From Mucilaginibacter sp. (GTDB lineage Bacteria; Bacteroidota; Bacteroidia; Sphingobacteriales; Sphingobacteriaceae): a stretch of DNA of 64,000 nt. Numbering within the stretch: the first letter of the stretch is position 1; each line of letters opens with the position of its first letter. The stretch covers positions 1 to 64,000 of the forward strand of contig JARLHA010000066.1 of assembly GCA_031292485.1 (NCBI GenBank), written 5' to 3'. This document shows positions 9,901 to 17,244 of this stretch, piece after piece. The translations under genes and the position numbers were made by a program. The notes beneath the pieces were generated by a model that was not told the DNA's origin, did not search any database, and saw only the letters and a program-made list of their open reading frames with translations.

Positions 9901-10168
9901 TAAGGCTAATGGAAGCGCCAATAAGGCCCTCGCCACTGGCATCGGTGACCTTCCCTCTTACTTTTATATCACTTAGCTGTGATTTTGATGGAAGATTGTT
10001 TTTGGATGAACCGGCTGCATGATATACCCGGTTACTTCCATTTGGAGAACCCGCATATACCGAAAACTGAACCATTGCTACCAGTAGTAAAGCAAAAGCA
10101 AGTTTCGCGGCTAAACGAATTCCTTTTTCATATCGGGAGATAATGAAATAACTGTAAGTTTTTTTCAT
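6962..10168 (-). CDS. SusC/RagA family TonB-linked outer-membrane transporter
   Basis: A 1068-aa TonB-dependent importer for oligosaccharides. An extended N-terminal signal (about residues 1-40) is followed by a carboxypeptidase-regulatory-like domain at about 68-138 (VRGKVTDASGEGLIGASISL). Then come the plug (NEVVVVGYTTQRKKDLTGAV, and LKDASSAAIYGARAAGGVVI) and a beta-barrel ending in the aromatic-rich C-terminus VGVNANF. No STN domain is seen, so it is not the FecA-type anti-sigma-signalling form. It pairs with SusD. A 10-bp hairpin in its 5' leader (10207-10230) may affect expression relative to the upstream GH130 gene. Confidence 0.97.
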   Translation of the reverse strand: MKKTYSYFIISRYEKGIRLAAKLAFALLLVAMVQFSVYAGSPNGSNRVYHAAGSSKNNLPSKSQLSDIKVRGKVTDASGEGLIGASISLKGGKGLAVTDVNGNFTVTVAENATLVVSYIGYQTQEVAVAGRAQINIVLNALQGNLNEVVVVGYTTQRKKDLTGAVSLINAKDIAAIPVGGVDQILQGKAAGVAVTQNTGAPGDGISVIIRGVGTINGISPLYVIDGVPTQDGINEISPNDIESINVLKDASSAAIYGARAAGGVVIITTKRGKAGKTQINFSAYTGVQTAQNLIKMANNTQYVKAYNTAATNDNRPLISDSLARTLSNVNWLKEILKPAQISNANLSMSGGNETSQYILSANYFSQDGLIQNSSYNRFNLRTAISSTPSKYVKLGTNINLSYSKTRSVGTSGDGYEGAASVVRYALFRTPGTPVYNANGQYVDLPQQNATLGNFLGDGINPVALANATNDNTYGYTILGDAYAEVDPIKGLKIKSDVGLNWIQTDNKQFFETFGIDRFFNSPNALSQSNAQNLNYNWTNTATYDLALGKSTFKFLAGTELIKQDQQAMSASRTGYVNQTPNFQYLDNGTAASQQNGGNEAHLAMFSLFGRVDYQYDNKYLASANFRRDGSSQLDPTSRYENFYSGSLGWRIDREDFMKNVKPISTLKLRASVGQLGNSGIGNYPYTSTFGTSGYYPFGGTTNQGISITSLGNPNVRWETSTQEDVGLDIGFFQNALMLTADYYVKNTTNMLIPLPEPSSGGGQQPFGVGEPEVNAGSVRNSGLELELSYKKVVNNNWSYGLTGNFATLKNEVTSLAGGTPIPGGRIDNNYFGTLTEVGQPIGSFYLLQQEGIFQNAQQVFTHAYQGPGIRPGDVMYKDVNGDGVINDKDRTFVGSPIPKFTYGLTANVTYKNFDLSAFFQGVYGNKIYNQVLTDIEGFYRPFNITQRIAENAWTGPGSTNTYPLLSWTDGSNNKMPSTRFLESGSYLRLKNVQLGYKLGASTLKSIGLSAVRVYVSGQNLLTFTKYSGLDPEQYQNNNNAADGPRAVGIDWGTYPSARTITVGVNANF

Positions 10169-10450
10169 ATACTTTGAATTAAAGTGAATAATTGAATAAT
10201 GCTCCTGGTATGGCCGGAAACGGCCATACCCTTATTGTCGGTAAAATGGAAATGCAGCGCATTTTTCTTTACCGGGTAATGTTTTTTAGTAAATTATCTC
10301 ATTAAGATTCCCCCTTCTTCTCATAGTTTTAATTGGTTTCAGATATTTTTTTGAAGTGATTTTTTAGTTTTTTAGCGCCAAAACGCCCCCTTACCCACTA
10401 ATTTGCAGTGCGTTAACTAAAAAATGGAATAAACAATCAGGGGGATAGTA
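10169..10450 (-). promoter_or_regulatory. Leader/promoter region of susC with a perfect stem-loop
   Basis: The 282-bp gap between the GH130 gene and susC. At 10207-10230 GGTATGGCCG and CGGCCATACC form a perfect 10-bp stem with a 4-base loop, 39 bases before the susC ATG. There is no T-run, so it is not a classical terminator. It may be a processing or stability element, or simply a structured leader. None of the CCGG palindromes found elsewhere in the locus is present here. Confidence 0.55.
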
Positions 10451-11617
10451 CTATAAAAGTGGTATCGGGTCAGGAGGTGCCGGTTTATTGGGATCAAAAA
10501 CAGCTACCCCTACCCTTGAGTCGGCACAACCGTAATAGAGGAACCATTTTTTCTGAAAATAAGCCATTCCTTCAATAAAAACTGTTCCGTTTACATATTG
10601 GCCGCTTTTTTCAAATGATTCCATCGGGCGGAGGAAAGGAACGGATAAACGGGTAATAAACTTTGAAGGGTCGGTGCGGGAGAATAAAGCCTCCCCGGCA
10701 CAATATGAATTACCGTTAAAACGCTTATCTCCGCCATCGCCCGGATGATTTTTGCCGTTATAAAATAAGATGATGCCTTTGTTAGTCATGATTGCAGGTG
10801 GCCCGCATTCGGTAAGGTCGCTGTCAAAATAGCCGGCGCGCGGAGAAAACAGCTGTTTTAATTCGCCCTTGCTATCAACTTCAGGTTTCCAGTCTACCAG
10901 GTTGGTTGAAGTGGCAGCGTATACATGCTGCTCGCCCCAATACATCCAGTACTTACCGTTTATCCTGGCAATAACCTGTTTACCACCAACCAATTTGGTC
11001 AGGATGGAAGCAGATTTATTAGGAGTATCAGCAAACTTTCCATTGTAAAATTCCCTGAAGATGGGGCCATATTTCATCCAGGTAATCAGATCTTTTGATG
11101 TAGCCACGCCCAGGCGCGGAACTTTCCGGTTCCATTGGGTATAAAACATCACATAGGTCCCGGTTGCCGTTACAGCCACACGCGGATCTTCGCACCCGCC
11201 TGGCCATTCAAATTCTTTCTGGCTATCATCTCCCGGGTACAATACCGGTTTGGCGTTTCTTTTAAAACTAAGCCCATCACTGCTTTCGGCATAACCGATG
11301 CGCGAGGTGCGGGTTCCGATCTCAACGCCGGTCAAATCTTCCGAACGATAAAGAACCACAATCTTGTGACCTTTAACAGCGGCAGCGGGGTTAAAAGTAT
11401 AGTTCGCTTCCCATTTTGTCATTTTGTTCGACATGGGATCTAAAAACGCCGCATTCAAATCTGGCGAGATAATCGGATTAATACCGGCTGGCCTTACAAA
11501 GCCCCCAAATGCCCATTTAGGAAGAACATTAGGATTGCTTGTTTGTGCGACAGCAAAGTTAAAAACCAGCAGACAGGCTACAAATCCTGATAGTTTAGTA
11601 AGTATCTTGTTCATCAA
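10451..11617 (-). CDS. Secreted glycoside hydrolase family 130 protein
   Basis: A 388-aa protein with an N-terminal signal peptide (cleavage near FNFAVAQ). It shows the five-bladed propeller pattern of GH130: GCEDPRV around residue 140, repeated ATSKDLITW-type blades, and YYGCADSRVGVAVFDP near the end. GH130 contains mannoside phosphorylases and beta-1,2-mannosidases. Secretion argues for a hydrolase rather than an intracellular phosphorylase, but that is inference. Two CCGG palindromes lie 53 and 91 bases upstream of its ATG, so it is a likely target of the LacI regulator at 14844. It probably acts on mannose-containing oligosaccharides taken up by the neighbouring SusCD. Confidence 0.85.
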   Translation of the reverse strand: MMNKILTKLSGFVACLLVFNFAVAQTSNPNVLPKWAFGGFVRPAGINPIISPDLNAAFLDPMSNKMTKWEANYTFNPAAAVKGHKIVVLYRSEDLTGVEIGTRTSRIGYAESSDGLSFKRNAKPVLYPGDDSQKEFEWPGGCEDPRVAVTATGTYVMFYTQWNRKVPRLGVATSKDLITWMKYGPIFREFYNGKFADTPNKSASILTKLVGGKQVIARINGKYWMYWGEQHVYAATSTNLVDWKPEVDSKGELKQLFSPRAGYFDSDLTECGPPAIMTNKGIILFYNGKNHPGDGGDKRFNGNSYCAGEALFSRTDPSKFITRLSVPFLRPMESFEKSGQYVNGTVFIEGMAYFQKKWFLYYGCADSRVGVAVFDPNKPAPPDPIPLL

Positions 11618-11660
11618 GCGTATTAATAATTGGTTTATATCTGGTTAAACAAATTTAGTT

Positions 11661-11678
11661 TTGCAAAACCGGTTTTAT
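11661..11678. promoter_or_regulatory. LacI-type operator 1
   Basis: TTGCAAAACCGGTTTTAT is a near-palindrome centred on CCGG, 53 bases before the GH130 ATG. Its exact reverse complement lies at 11701-11718, and related copies occur at 14589 and 14650. Confidence 0.75.
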
Positions 11679-11700
11679 GAATATTGAGCAATAATAGTCA

Positions 11701-11718
11701 ATAAAACCGGTTTTGCAA
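11701..11718. promoter_or_regulatory. LacI-type operator 2
   Basis: ATAAAACCGGTTTTGCAA is the exact reverse complement of operator 1, with centres 38 bases apart. The paired arrangement suggests cooperative binding over the GH130 promoter. Confidence 0.75.
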
Positions 11719-11798
11719 ATTTAATTTAAAAAATATTGGAATTTGTTACAACTTTACCGGGACGGCATAGATGGGCCCGATAATCGAAAGAAATAAAA

Positions 11799-13028
11799 TT
11801 AATGTTTTACCTTATAAAACTTATAGCCGAATAGGAAGATAACAGCATAACAAACTATCGGCAAATAGTATGCTTTTGCAACATCATGATTAGCAACCTG
11901 CCCCATTATTAAAGGAAAAACGGCCCCACCAACAACTCCCATTGATATAAAAGAAGATGCCTGCTGGGTGTGAGATCCTAAGTTTTTTAAGCCGAGGCTG
12001 AAAATTGTCGGGAACATAATACTGAAGAAAAAGTTGATCATCATTAAAGCAATGTACGATGACCAGCCAAAGCCTTGTGCCACTATTATACACATAAGGA
12101 TACTACCCATAGCAAAGAAAGCCAGCAACTTATTGGGGGCAATAAATTTCATAAGCAAGGTTCCAATAAAACGCCCCGCCATCATCATCGCCATAAAAAA
12201 GCTCATATACCGCCCTGCCGACAGGTTGCTAAAGCCCATGATTTCGTGACCGTAATTAATAAAAAAGGCCCAGGTACCTGCCTGCGCGGCTACGTTGAAA
12301 AACTGCGCCGCCACGGCCCAAACGAAATGCTTGTGCTGGTATAGCTTTTTTTCAGGGGCGATATCTATATTAACGGCATCGGGATCAATTTCGGCTACAG
12401 CAACATGGGGGTCATTTAATACCGGTATCCTGAGAAATAAAAAGGCTATGAAAAGTAAAACTATTACGCCACCAATGCTTACATACAGATACTTAACAAC
12501 ATTAAGATCGGGTGAGTTGGAGGCGGTACCACCAAAAAGAAACCAGGATGCAATAAAAGGCCCTGCAGTAGCTCCGAGGGCATTAAACGATTGTGAGAAA
12601 TTTATCCGCCGGTCGCTGGTACGCTGATCACCCAGGGCCGCCGCAAAAGGGTGGGCCACTGTTTCGAGAGTCGCCATTCCGCAGCCCATTACAAACAAAG
12701 CGATCCTGAAAAAACTAAAAGACGCTGCATTTGCCGCAGGCACAAACAAAAATGTACCAATAGCAAATAATGCCAAACCGAGAAGCACGCCTCGTTTATA
12801 TCCAAACTTCTTCAAAAAATATCCCGCAGGGATACTCATAATAAAATATGCTCCAAAAACTGAAAGCTGGATGAGCCCCGATTGCGATTTTGAAACGTTT
12901 AACACCCCCTGGAAATATTTGTTGAGCACATCGCTCATTGAATGCAATAATCCCCACATTAAAAAAAGGGAGGTTACAAAAATAAAGTTGACAATAAACT
13001 TTTTTTCAATAAATGCTGCTTTTTGCAT
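11799..13028 (-). CDS. FucP-type sugar MFS transporter
   Basis: A 409-aa inner-membrane symporter of the FHS (L-fucose permease) group with about 12 hydrophobic segments. Family features include FLMWGLLHSMSDVLNKYFQG near the N-terminus and INFSQSFNALGATAGP around residue 145. It lies 11 bases downstream of the ROK kinase gene, so the two form a transport-and-phosphorylation pair. In this locus it most likely carries the monosaccharide (hexose) freed from the SusCD glycan into the cytoplasm. The exact sugar is not readable from sequence. Confidence 0.9.
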   Translation of the reverse strand: MQKAAFIEKKFIVNFIFVTSLFLMWGLLHSMSDVLNKYFQGVLNVSKSQSGLIQLSVFGAYFIMSIPAGYFLKKFGYKRGVLLGLALFAIGTFLFVPAANAASFSFFRIALFVMGCGMATLETVAHPFAAALGDQRTSDRRINFSQSFNALGATAGPFIASWFLFGGTASNSPDLNVVKYLYVSIGGVIVLLFIAFLFLRIPVLNDPHVAVAEIDPDAVNIDIAPEKKLYQHKHFVWAVAAQFFNVAAQAGTWAFFINYGHEIMGFSNLSAGRYMSFFMAMMMAGRFIGTLLMKFIAPNKLLAFFAMGSILMCIIVAQGFGWSSYIALMMINFFFSIMFPTIFSLGLKNLGSHTQQASSFISMGVVGGAVFPLIMGQVANHDVAKAYYLPIVCYAVIFLFGYKFYKVKH

Positions 13029-13039
13029 GATATGTTAAG

Positions 13040-13954
13040 CTATAATTTGGTTACAGAACTAGAAGGCTCAGTGTGGTTAAGATCATCAAACATGGCTGCA
13101 GCACCTATAAGCGGGGCATTTTCACCAAGCCGGGCTAACTTAATGGGTATAGAATTTAACCTTTTTGTGAGTTGCGGCAGGAAGAATTGAGATGCTTTTG
13201 CAATATTGCCGCAAACAACTAAAACTTCCGGCCCGTACTGCGCAATGGGCCCCGAAAGAAAATCACTCATATTATTTGCGAACTCTATAAATAGGTCACG
13301 AGCCATAGCACTGCCGGGGGCTAATTCAGCAAGCTCTTTTACCCCGCCTTTTAAAGTTACACCTGTCAATTCAAGGTAGCGCCTCAAAAACCACCGGGTT
13401 GAAAGATAATCGTCGGCAATGGTTTCCCTGTAAGGATTACTGCCGAGATTGAGATCTTTCGTGACCGCATTTTCAGTAAACGCTGATCCTAAACCAGTTC
13501 CAAGGGTAATGCCCATTACGCGGCGGTAGTTTCGGCCGGCGCCACTTAATACTTCACCTGCAATGGTTGATTCCGCATCGTTTCTGAACCGGATAACCCC
13601 GGGATCTATACTTAGCAGCTCAGCCAGGTGCTGCTTAATATCCATGCCATACAGTGCTTCATATTTATCAAGCCCTTTAATGTACGAGATGCCCTTTTCA
13701 TAGTCGAACGGACCTGGCATTGCAATGCTCAATCCCGACACCGATGCCGTTATGTTCTTTTGTAATACCTGTTCAAATGCACTTTCCCAGCGGGCGAGTA
13801 TACTTTCTGCCGGGCCTTTGCTGTCTACCTCAATCCGGGTGATACTTTGGGTAAGGATACTATAGCTTTCAAGATGGCAAATGCCTGCGGTAATATGTGA
13901 GCCGCCTATATCAGCTGTTAAAATGAATGATGTTGATAAGCTATTAATTTGCAT
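13040..13954 (-). CDS. ROK family sugar kinase (Zn-motif lacking)
   Basis: A 304-aa ASKHA-fold protein. The phosphate-1 motif is ILTADIGGSHITAGI (about residues 11-25). The catalytic Asp lies in RNDAESTIAGE, the phosphate-2 segment is GITLGTGLGSAF, and the adenosine motif follows at VLVVCGNIAKA. The CxCGxxGCxE zinc motif found in many ROK kinases and repressors is not present, and there is no HTH domain. A kinase for glucose, mannose or a related hexose is therefore most likely. It leads the leftward unit with the FucP-type transporter and matches a role in trapping imported sugar. Confidence 0.85.
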   Translation of the reverse strand: MQINSLSTSFILTADIGGSHITAGICHLESYSILTQSITRIEVDSKGPAESILARWESAFEQVLQKNITASVSGLSIAMPGPFDYEKGISYIKGLDKYEALYGMDIKQHLAELLSIDPGVIRFRNDAESTIAGEVLSGAGRNYRRVMGITLGTGLGSAFTENAVTKDLNLGSNPYRETIADDYLSTRWFLRRYLELTGVTLKGGVKELAELAPGSAMARDLFIEFANNMSDFLSGPIAQYGPEVLVVCGNIAKASQFFLPQLTKRLNSIPIKLARLGENAPLIGAAAMFDDLNHTEPSSSVTKL

Positions 13955-14061
13955 TATTTTCTCTTTTTGTCATCTCATTAATTATTAAAATCCATCCTCC
14001 GTTCATATGCAAAAAGAGGAAAACCCCATCCACCATAAAGGGAAATCGCGTTAAAAAAGCG

Positions 14062-14222
14062 ATTGCCCCGTTAGGGGCTACCTGTTTGTAGCATTCAATT
14101 ACCCACCTGGCAATTGCCCCGTCAGGGGCTACCCTTTGCGAATGGGTAACCCCTCACGGGGTAATATTTTGTTGTTGATTTCTTTTTCTACAAACAGGTA
14201 GTCCGCCAATTGGCGGAGCATA
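14062..14222. repeat. Composite interspersed palindromic element
   Basis: Outer arms CTACCTGTTTGTAG (14078-14091) and CTACAAACAGGTAG (14188-14201) are perfect reverse complements. Short hairpins lie within and around them: GCCCCGTTAGGGGC, GCCCCGTCAGGGGC, ACCCCTCACGGGGT and TCCGCCAATTGGCGGA. This layout resembles REP/RAYT-type extragenic palindromes of Bacteroidota. No transposase is adjacent. Confidence 0.7.
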
Positions 14223-14588
14223 ATAGCATATTAATTTTCCATCAGCATAAGTTAACTTAAGCTTTGAATATTTAAAAGCGATTCCTCCTATCCACTTTAT
14301 TATTATATGATGTTCGTTATTAAATATTATTATATTAGTTCCCGCAGGTTTTAAACATTGCCCGGCCGGTTAAAGCCTGGTATGTTACGCACAAATGAAG
14401 TTTATTTTCCGGGGTCAACTACTGTTTATTGATCTTAAAAAAAGAAGACATAAACGGGTTGCCTGTTATTTTGAAAAAACTGTCATCATTTACTATCGGC
14501 CTGAATAATTGGTTCAAGGAATAAATTTTACGGATACTTTTTAGCGGGTCCGGAAGATTTAAAGCCTTGCAGGATGCAATAATAATTA

Positions 14589-14606
14589 ATAAAACCGGTT
14601 TTGCAA
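14589..14606. promoter_or_regulatory. LacI-type operator 3
   Basis: ATAAAACCGGTTTTGCAA, identical over 18 bases to operator 2 at 11701-11718. It lies about 247 bases upstream of the lacI-type ATG. Confidence 0.7.
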
Positions 14607-14649
14607 TAAAAAATGCTATTTTCGAAGAATTAAATGGGCTTTCAACGAA

Positions 14650-14667
14650 ATAAACCCGGTTTTGCAA
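14650..14667. promoter_or_regulatory. LacI-type operator 4
   Basis: ATAAACCCGGTTTTGCAA differs by one base from operators 2 and 3. Its centre is 61 bases from operator 3 and about 186 bases upstream of the lacI-type ATG, consistent with autoregulation and/or control of the divergent ROK promoter. Confidence 0.7.
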
Positions 14668-14843
14668 ACCATCTTATACAATTATAAAATTATACCTTTA
14701 CTGATTAGACTTTATACAGCTTGGATCAACCAGTTTTTTTTATTCGGCATAAGATGACATGGGAACGAATTAATATAATTGATGAGAAACTTTTACTTGA
14801 GAAAACATAGTTACGTGGTAACAATAATAACTGAAAGCGCTAA

Positions 14844-15857
14844 ATGAATAAAAAATTATCAATCAATGACATCGCTAACGAATTGCATGTTGCAAAATCT
14901 ACCGTTTCGTTCATACTGAATGGAAAGGCAAAAGAGAAGAGGATAACTGATGAGTTAGCAGAAAAAGTTTTGAAGTTTTGTGAGGAAAAGGGCTATAAAC
15001 CTAACCAGCTTGCAAAAAGCTTAAGCACCGGCAAAACAAAGATGATCTGTTTGATGGTTGAAAAGATCTCCGATTATTTCTTCTCACATATCGCCTTCCA
15101 TTTAGAGGCGCTGGCCTATAAAAACGGATACAAAATAATTTACTGCAGCACAGAAAACGACCCCGAGAAAACGAGAGAGCTGATCAATTTGTTGCGTGCA
15201 CGCTATGTTGACGGCTATATTATTACCCCGCCGGTTGGTATTGAGGCTGAGATCAAAGGATTAATAAACGATAATTTGCCAGTGGTTTTATTTGACCGGT
15301 ATTTACCAAATGTTTCAACAGATTATGTAGGGCTTGATAATTATAAAGGCACTTTTGATGGTGTAGAATACCTGGTTGAAACCCATGCGAAGAAAATAGC
15401 GTTGGTTACTTTGGATTCAGATCAGAGCCAGATGACTGAAAGGCATGCAGGTTATATAGCTGCTTTAAAAAAGCACCGGCTTAAACCTGTTATCCTGAAA
15501 GTACCTTTTGCAAATGACACAGAAACAAACGCCAGGCAATGTATCCAGTTTATTAAAGATAACCCGGGGATAGATGCCATTGTATTTGCCACCAACTACC
15601 TGGCATTAAGCGGCATAAAAGCCATCAATGAACTGGGCCTGAATATCCCCGGCGATATTTCCGTTATCGCTTTTGACGACCACGATGTATTTAATATTTA
15701 CAATCCCTCTATCAGCGCCATTTCACAGCCCTTAGACGAAATGGCCAAACAGCTATTCAAAACGCTGTTGGATAAACTCGAAAACAGGGTGCGTTTAAAA
15801 GACGTAAGCAGGATAATTATTCAGCCGGATTTGATCTTAAGAGGATCGACCAAATAA
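14844..15857 (+). CDS. LacI family transcriptional regulator of the SusCD/GH130 locus
   Basis: A 337-aa protein. The N-terminal HTH and hinge read LSINDIANELHVAKSTVSFI and KGYKPNQLAKSLSTGKTK. A periplasmic-binding-protein-like sensor domain follows from about residue 60 (MICLMVEKISDYFFSHIAFH, and PGDISVIAFDDHDVFNIYNP near 275-295). Four CCGG-centred palindromes, the form LacI/GalR proteins normally bind, lie before this gene and before GH130. It probably senses a sugar from the locus and represses or activates the leftward genes and itself. Direction of control is not visible. Confidence 0.93.
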   Translation: MNKKLSINDIANELHVAKSTVSFILNGKAKEKRITDELAEKVLKFCEEKGYKPNQLAKSLSTGKTKMICLMVEKISDYFFSHIAFHLEALAYKNGYKIIYCSTENDPEKTRELINLLRARYVDGYIITPPVGIEAEIKGLINDNLPVVLFDRYLPNVSTDYVGLDNYKGTFDGVEYLVETHAKKIALVTLDSDQSQMTERHAGYIAALKKHRLKPVILKVPFANDTETNARQCIQFIKDNPGIDAIVFATNYLALSGIKAINELGLNIPGDISVIAFDDHDVFNIYNPSISAISQPLDEMAKQLFKTLLDKLENRVRLKDVSRIIIQPDLILRGSTK

Positions 15858-15876
15858 CGCTACTGGTAGCTTACAA

Positions 15877-16227
15877 CTAAACTTTAACTAAAGGATTTGG
15901 GTAATTATCGCTTTGATCTTCGGCAACGTTGTCCAGGCATTTAAAATCTTTTTCAATTAAAAGGTGCAGCCCGTTTTCACTATAATCGAACCCTACCCGA
16001 TTGCTTTCCTGCCATTCGCGGGCCATCATTTCGGGCATAAATACCGTTATTTTATTATTTTCAAACAGTGCGGATAAATTATTGAGGCGATTTTGCTGAA
16101 GCGCATAGGTAAGCACCTGCGTTCCGAAATCAATCGTTTCTTCCAAATAGCGATCTGCCGAAAATTTGGCTATATCGGTTTTGGTTAACCTGTAACGCAA
16201 TGAATTTCCTTTTATCCTGATCTTCAT
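15877..16227 (-). CDS. Conserved hypothetical protein (DUF7009-like)
   Basis: A 116-aa soluble protein, beginning MKIRIKGNSLRYRLTKTDIA, with no signal peptide or membrane segment. It resembles small Bacteroidota proteins assigned to DUF7009, but that assignment is from memory of the family look. It follows cobA by 11 bases in the same direction and so is tied to siroheme/nitrate assimilation. It converges with the lacI-type gene, with 19 bases between stops. Function unknown. Confidence 0.7.
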   Translation of the reverse strand: MKIRIKGNSLRYRLTKTDIAKFSADRYLEETIDFGTQVLTYALQQNRLNNLSALFENNKITVFMPEMMAREWQESNRVGFDYSENGLHLLIEKDFKCLDNVAEDQSDNYPNPLVKV

Positions 16228-16238
16228 ATCTTTCTTTT

Positions 16239-16967
16239 TTATTGGCCAATATTTGTTACGTCACCTATAATAATAATAGCGGGATAGGTTAGCCCCTTGC
16301 TTTCGGCCAGTTCGGGCAGGTTTTTCACCAGCCCCCTGACAGATTTTTGATTTGGAAGTGATGCATGTTGAATAATTGCTGCCGGAATATCCCCAAAGCT
16401 CGCCTCTATATAGGTATCAGCTATTTCTTTTAACTTTTTCATGCCCATATATATAACTACTGTAGCCTTGCTTTGTATGGCCAGTTTTAAATCAGCCGAT
16501 AGCCTGCCGTCTTTTTTCGTCCCTGTAACCATCCATACGCTTTCACTTAAGGCACGGTGTGTAAGTGGGATGTCCTCAAACCCGGAGGCCTGCATGCTGG
16601 TAATTCCGGGTATAAAATGAGTTTTAATGCCTTGTTCGCGTGCGTACATAATTTCCTCGAAGCCGCGCCCGAATATAAACGGATCGCCGCCCTTTAATCG
16701 TACAACCTTTCCTTTATTAAAAGCGAAGTGTTTTATCATTTCATGAATTTGCTCCTGGGGGGTGTACTCTCCATAAGGTTGTTTGCCTACGTAGATCTTA
16801 TCGCAGCTTTCGGGTGCCAGGTTTAACAACTCCTGGCTGGCCAGGTTGTCGTACAAAATCACATCGGCCTGTTGTAATATCTTATAACCCTTTACCGTAA
16901 TGAGTTCCGGGTCGCCGGGACCGGCGCCTAAAACAAATAATTCTGGAATGATGGTTTTATTTTGCAT
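16239..16967 (-). CDS. cobA: Uroporphyrinogen-III C-methyltransferase (siroheme branch)
   Basis: A 242-aa SAM-dependent enzyme converting uroporphyrinogen III to precorrin-2, the first step to the siroheme needed by NirB. It shows the tetrapyrrole methylase motifs VLGAGPGDPELITVKG at the N-terminus and VVRLKGGDPFIFGRGFEE around residue 90. It is a stand-alone SUMT without the CysG dehydrogenase/ferrochelatase part, which must be encoded elsewhere. It is divergent from nirB, and both share a 277-bp region with an FNR-like dyad. Confidence 0.95.
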   Translation of the reverse strand: MQNKTIIPELFVLGAGPGDPELITVKGYKILQQADVILYDNLASQELLNLAPESCDKIYVGKQPYGEYTPQEQIHEMIKHFAFNKGKVVRLKGGDPFIFGRGFEEIMYAREQGIKTHFIPGITSMQASGFEDIPLTHRALSESVWMVTGTKKDGRLSADLKLAIQSKATVVIYMGMKKLKEIADTYIEASFGDIPAAIIQHASLPNQKSVRGLVKNLPELAESKGLTYPAIIIIGDVTNIGQ

Positions 16968-17244
16968 TATTTTAGTAATTCATTAAAAAAGTACTGTTTT
17001 TATCCATTAAAATCATCATAATTTTAATCAATTATGATTTTCAATTAAAATTTTTCAATAAAACATGATTAAAATCATGTTAAAACTCAATTTATATTGA
17101 AAATATTTAATTATTTATGACCAAATTAATAATTTTTATTTGAATTTTAAATTTTTTTGTTTAAAATTGCTATTGTAAATACAAATAAGGTCGCACTAGT
17201 TGTATTTGCCGGTTTAAAAGCTTTAACATTTAAAAAATTTCGGT
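16968..17244. promoter_or_regulatory. Divergent cobA-nirB control region with FNR-type dyad
   Basis: ACATGATTAAAATCATGT at 17063-17080 is a near-perfect palindrome containing TGAT-N4-ATCA, the core of Crp/Fnr-family sites. Its centre is 104 bases before cobA and 173 before nirB. A second inverted repeat, AAATACAA (17177-17184) and TTGTATTT (17200-17207), lies nearer nirB. Half-site-like TGATTTT/AAAATCAT stretches occur at 17009-17040. The region is very AT-rich. Confidence 0.7.

Larger units (their letters stand above)
13955..14843. other. Intergenic region between ROK kinase and LacI regulator genes
   Basis: 889 bp without a convincing gene. It holds the composite palindromic repeat at 14062-14222 and two LacI-type operators at 14589 and 14650, with the lacI-type promoter to their right. 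An 82-codon minus-strand open frame at 14419-14667 runs through both operators and resembles no family, so it is not called. Confidence 0.7.

Noticed and set aside
14419..14667. 82-codon minus-strand frame between the ROK and LacI genes
   Set aside because: It runs through two operator palindromes, resembles no family and has a biased hydrophobic/AT-driven composition.
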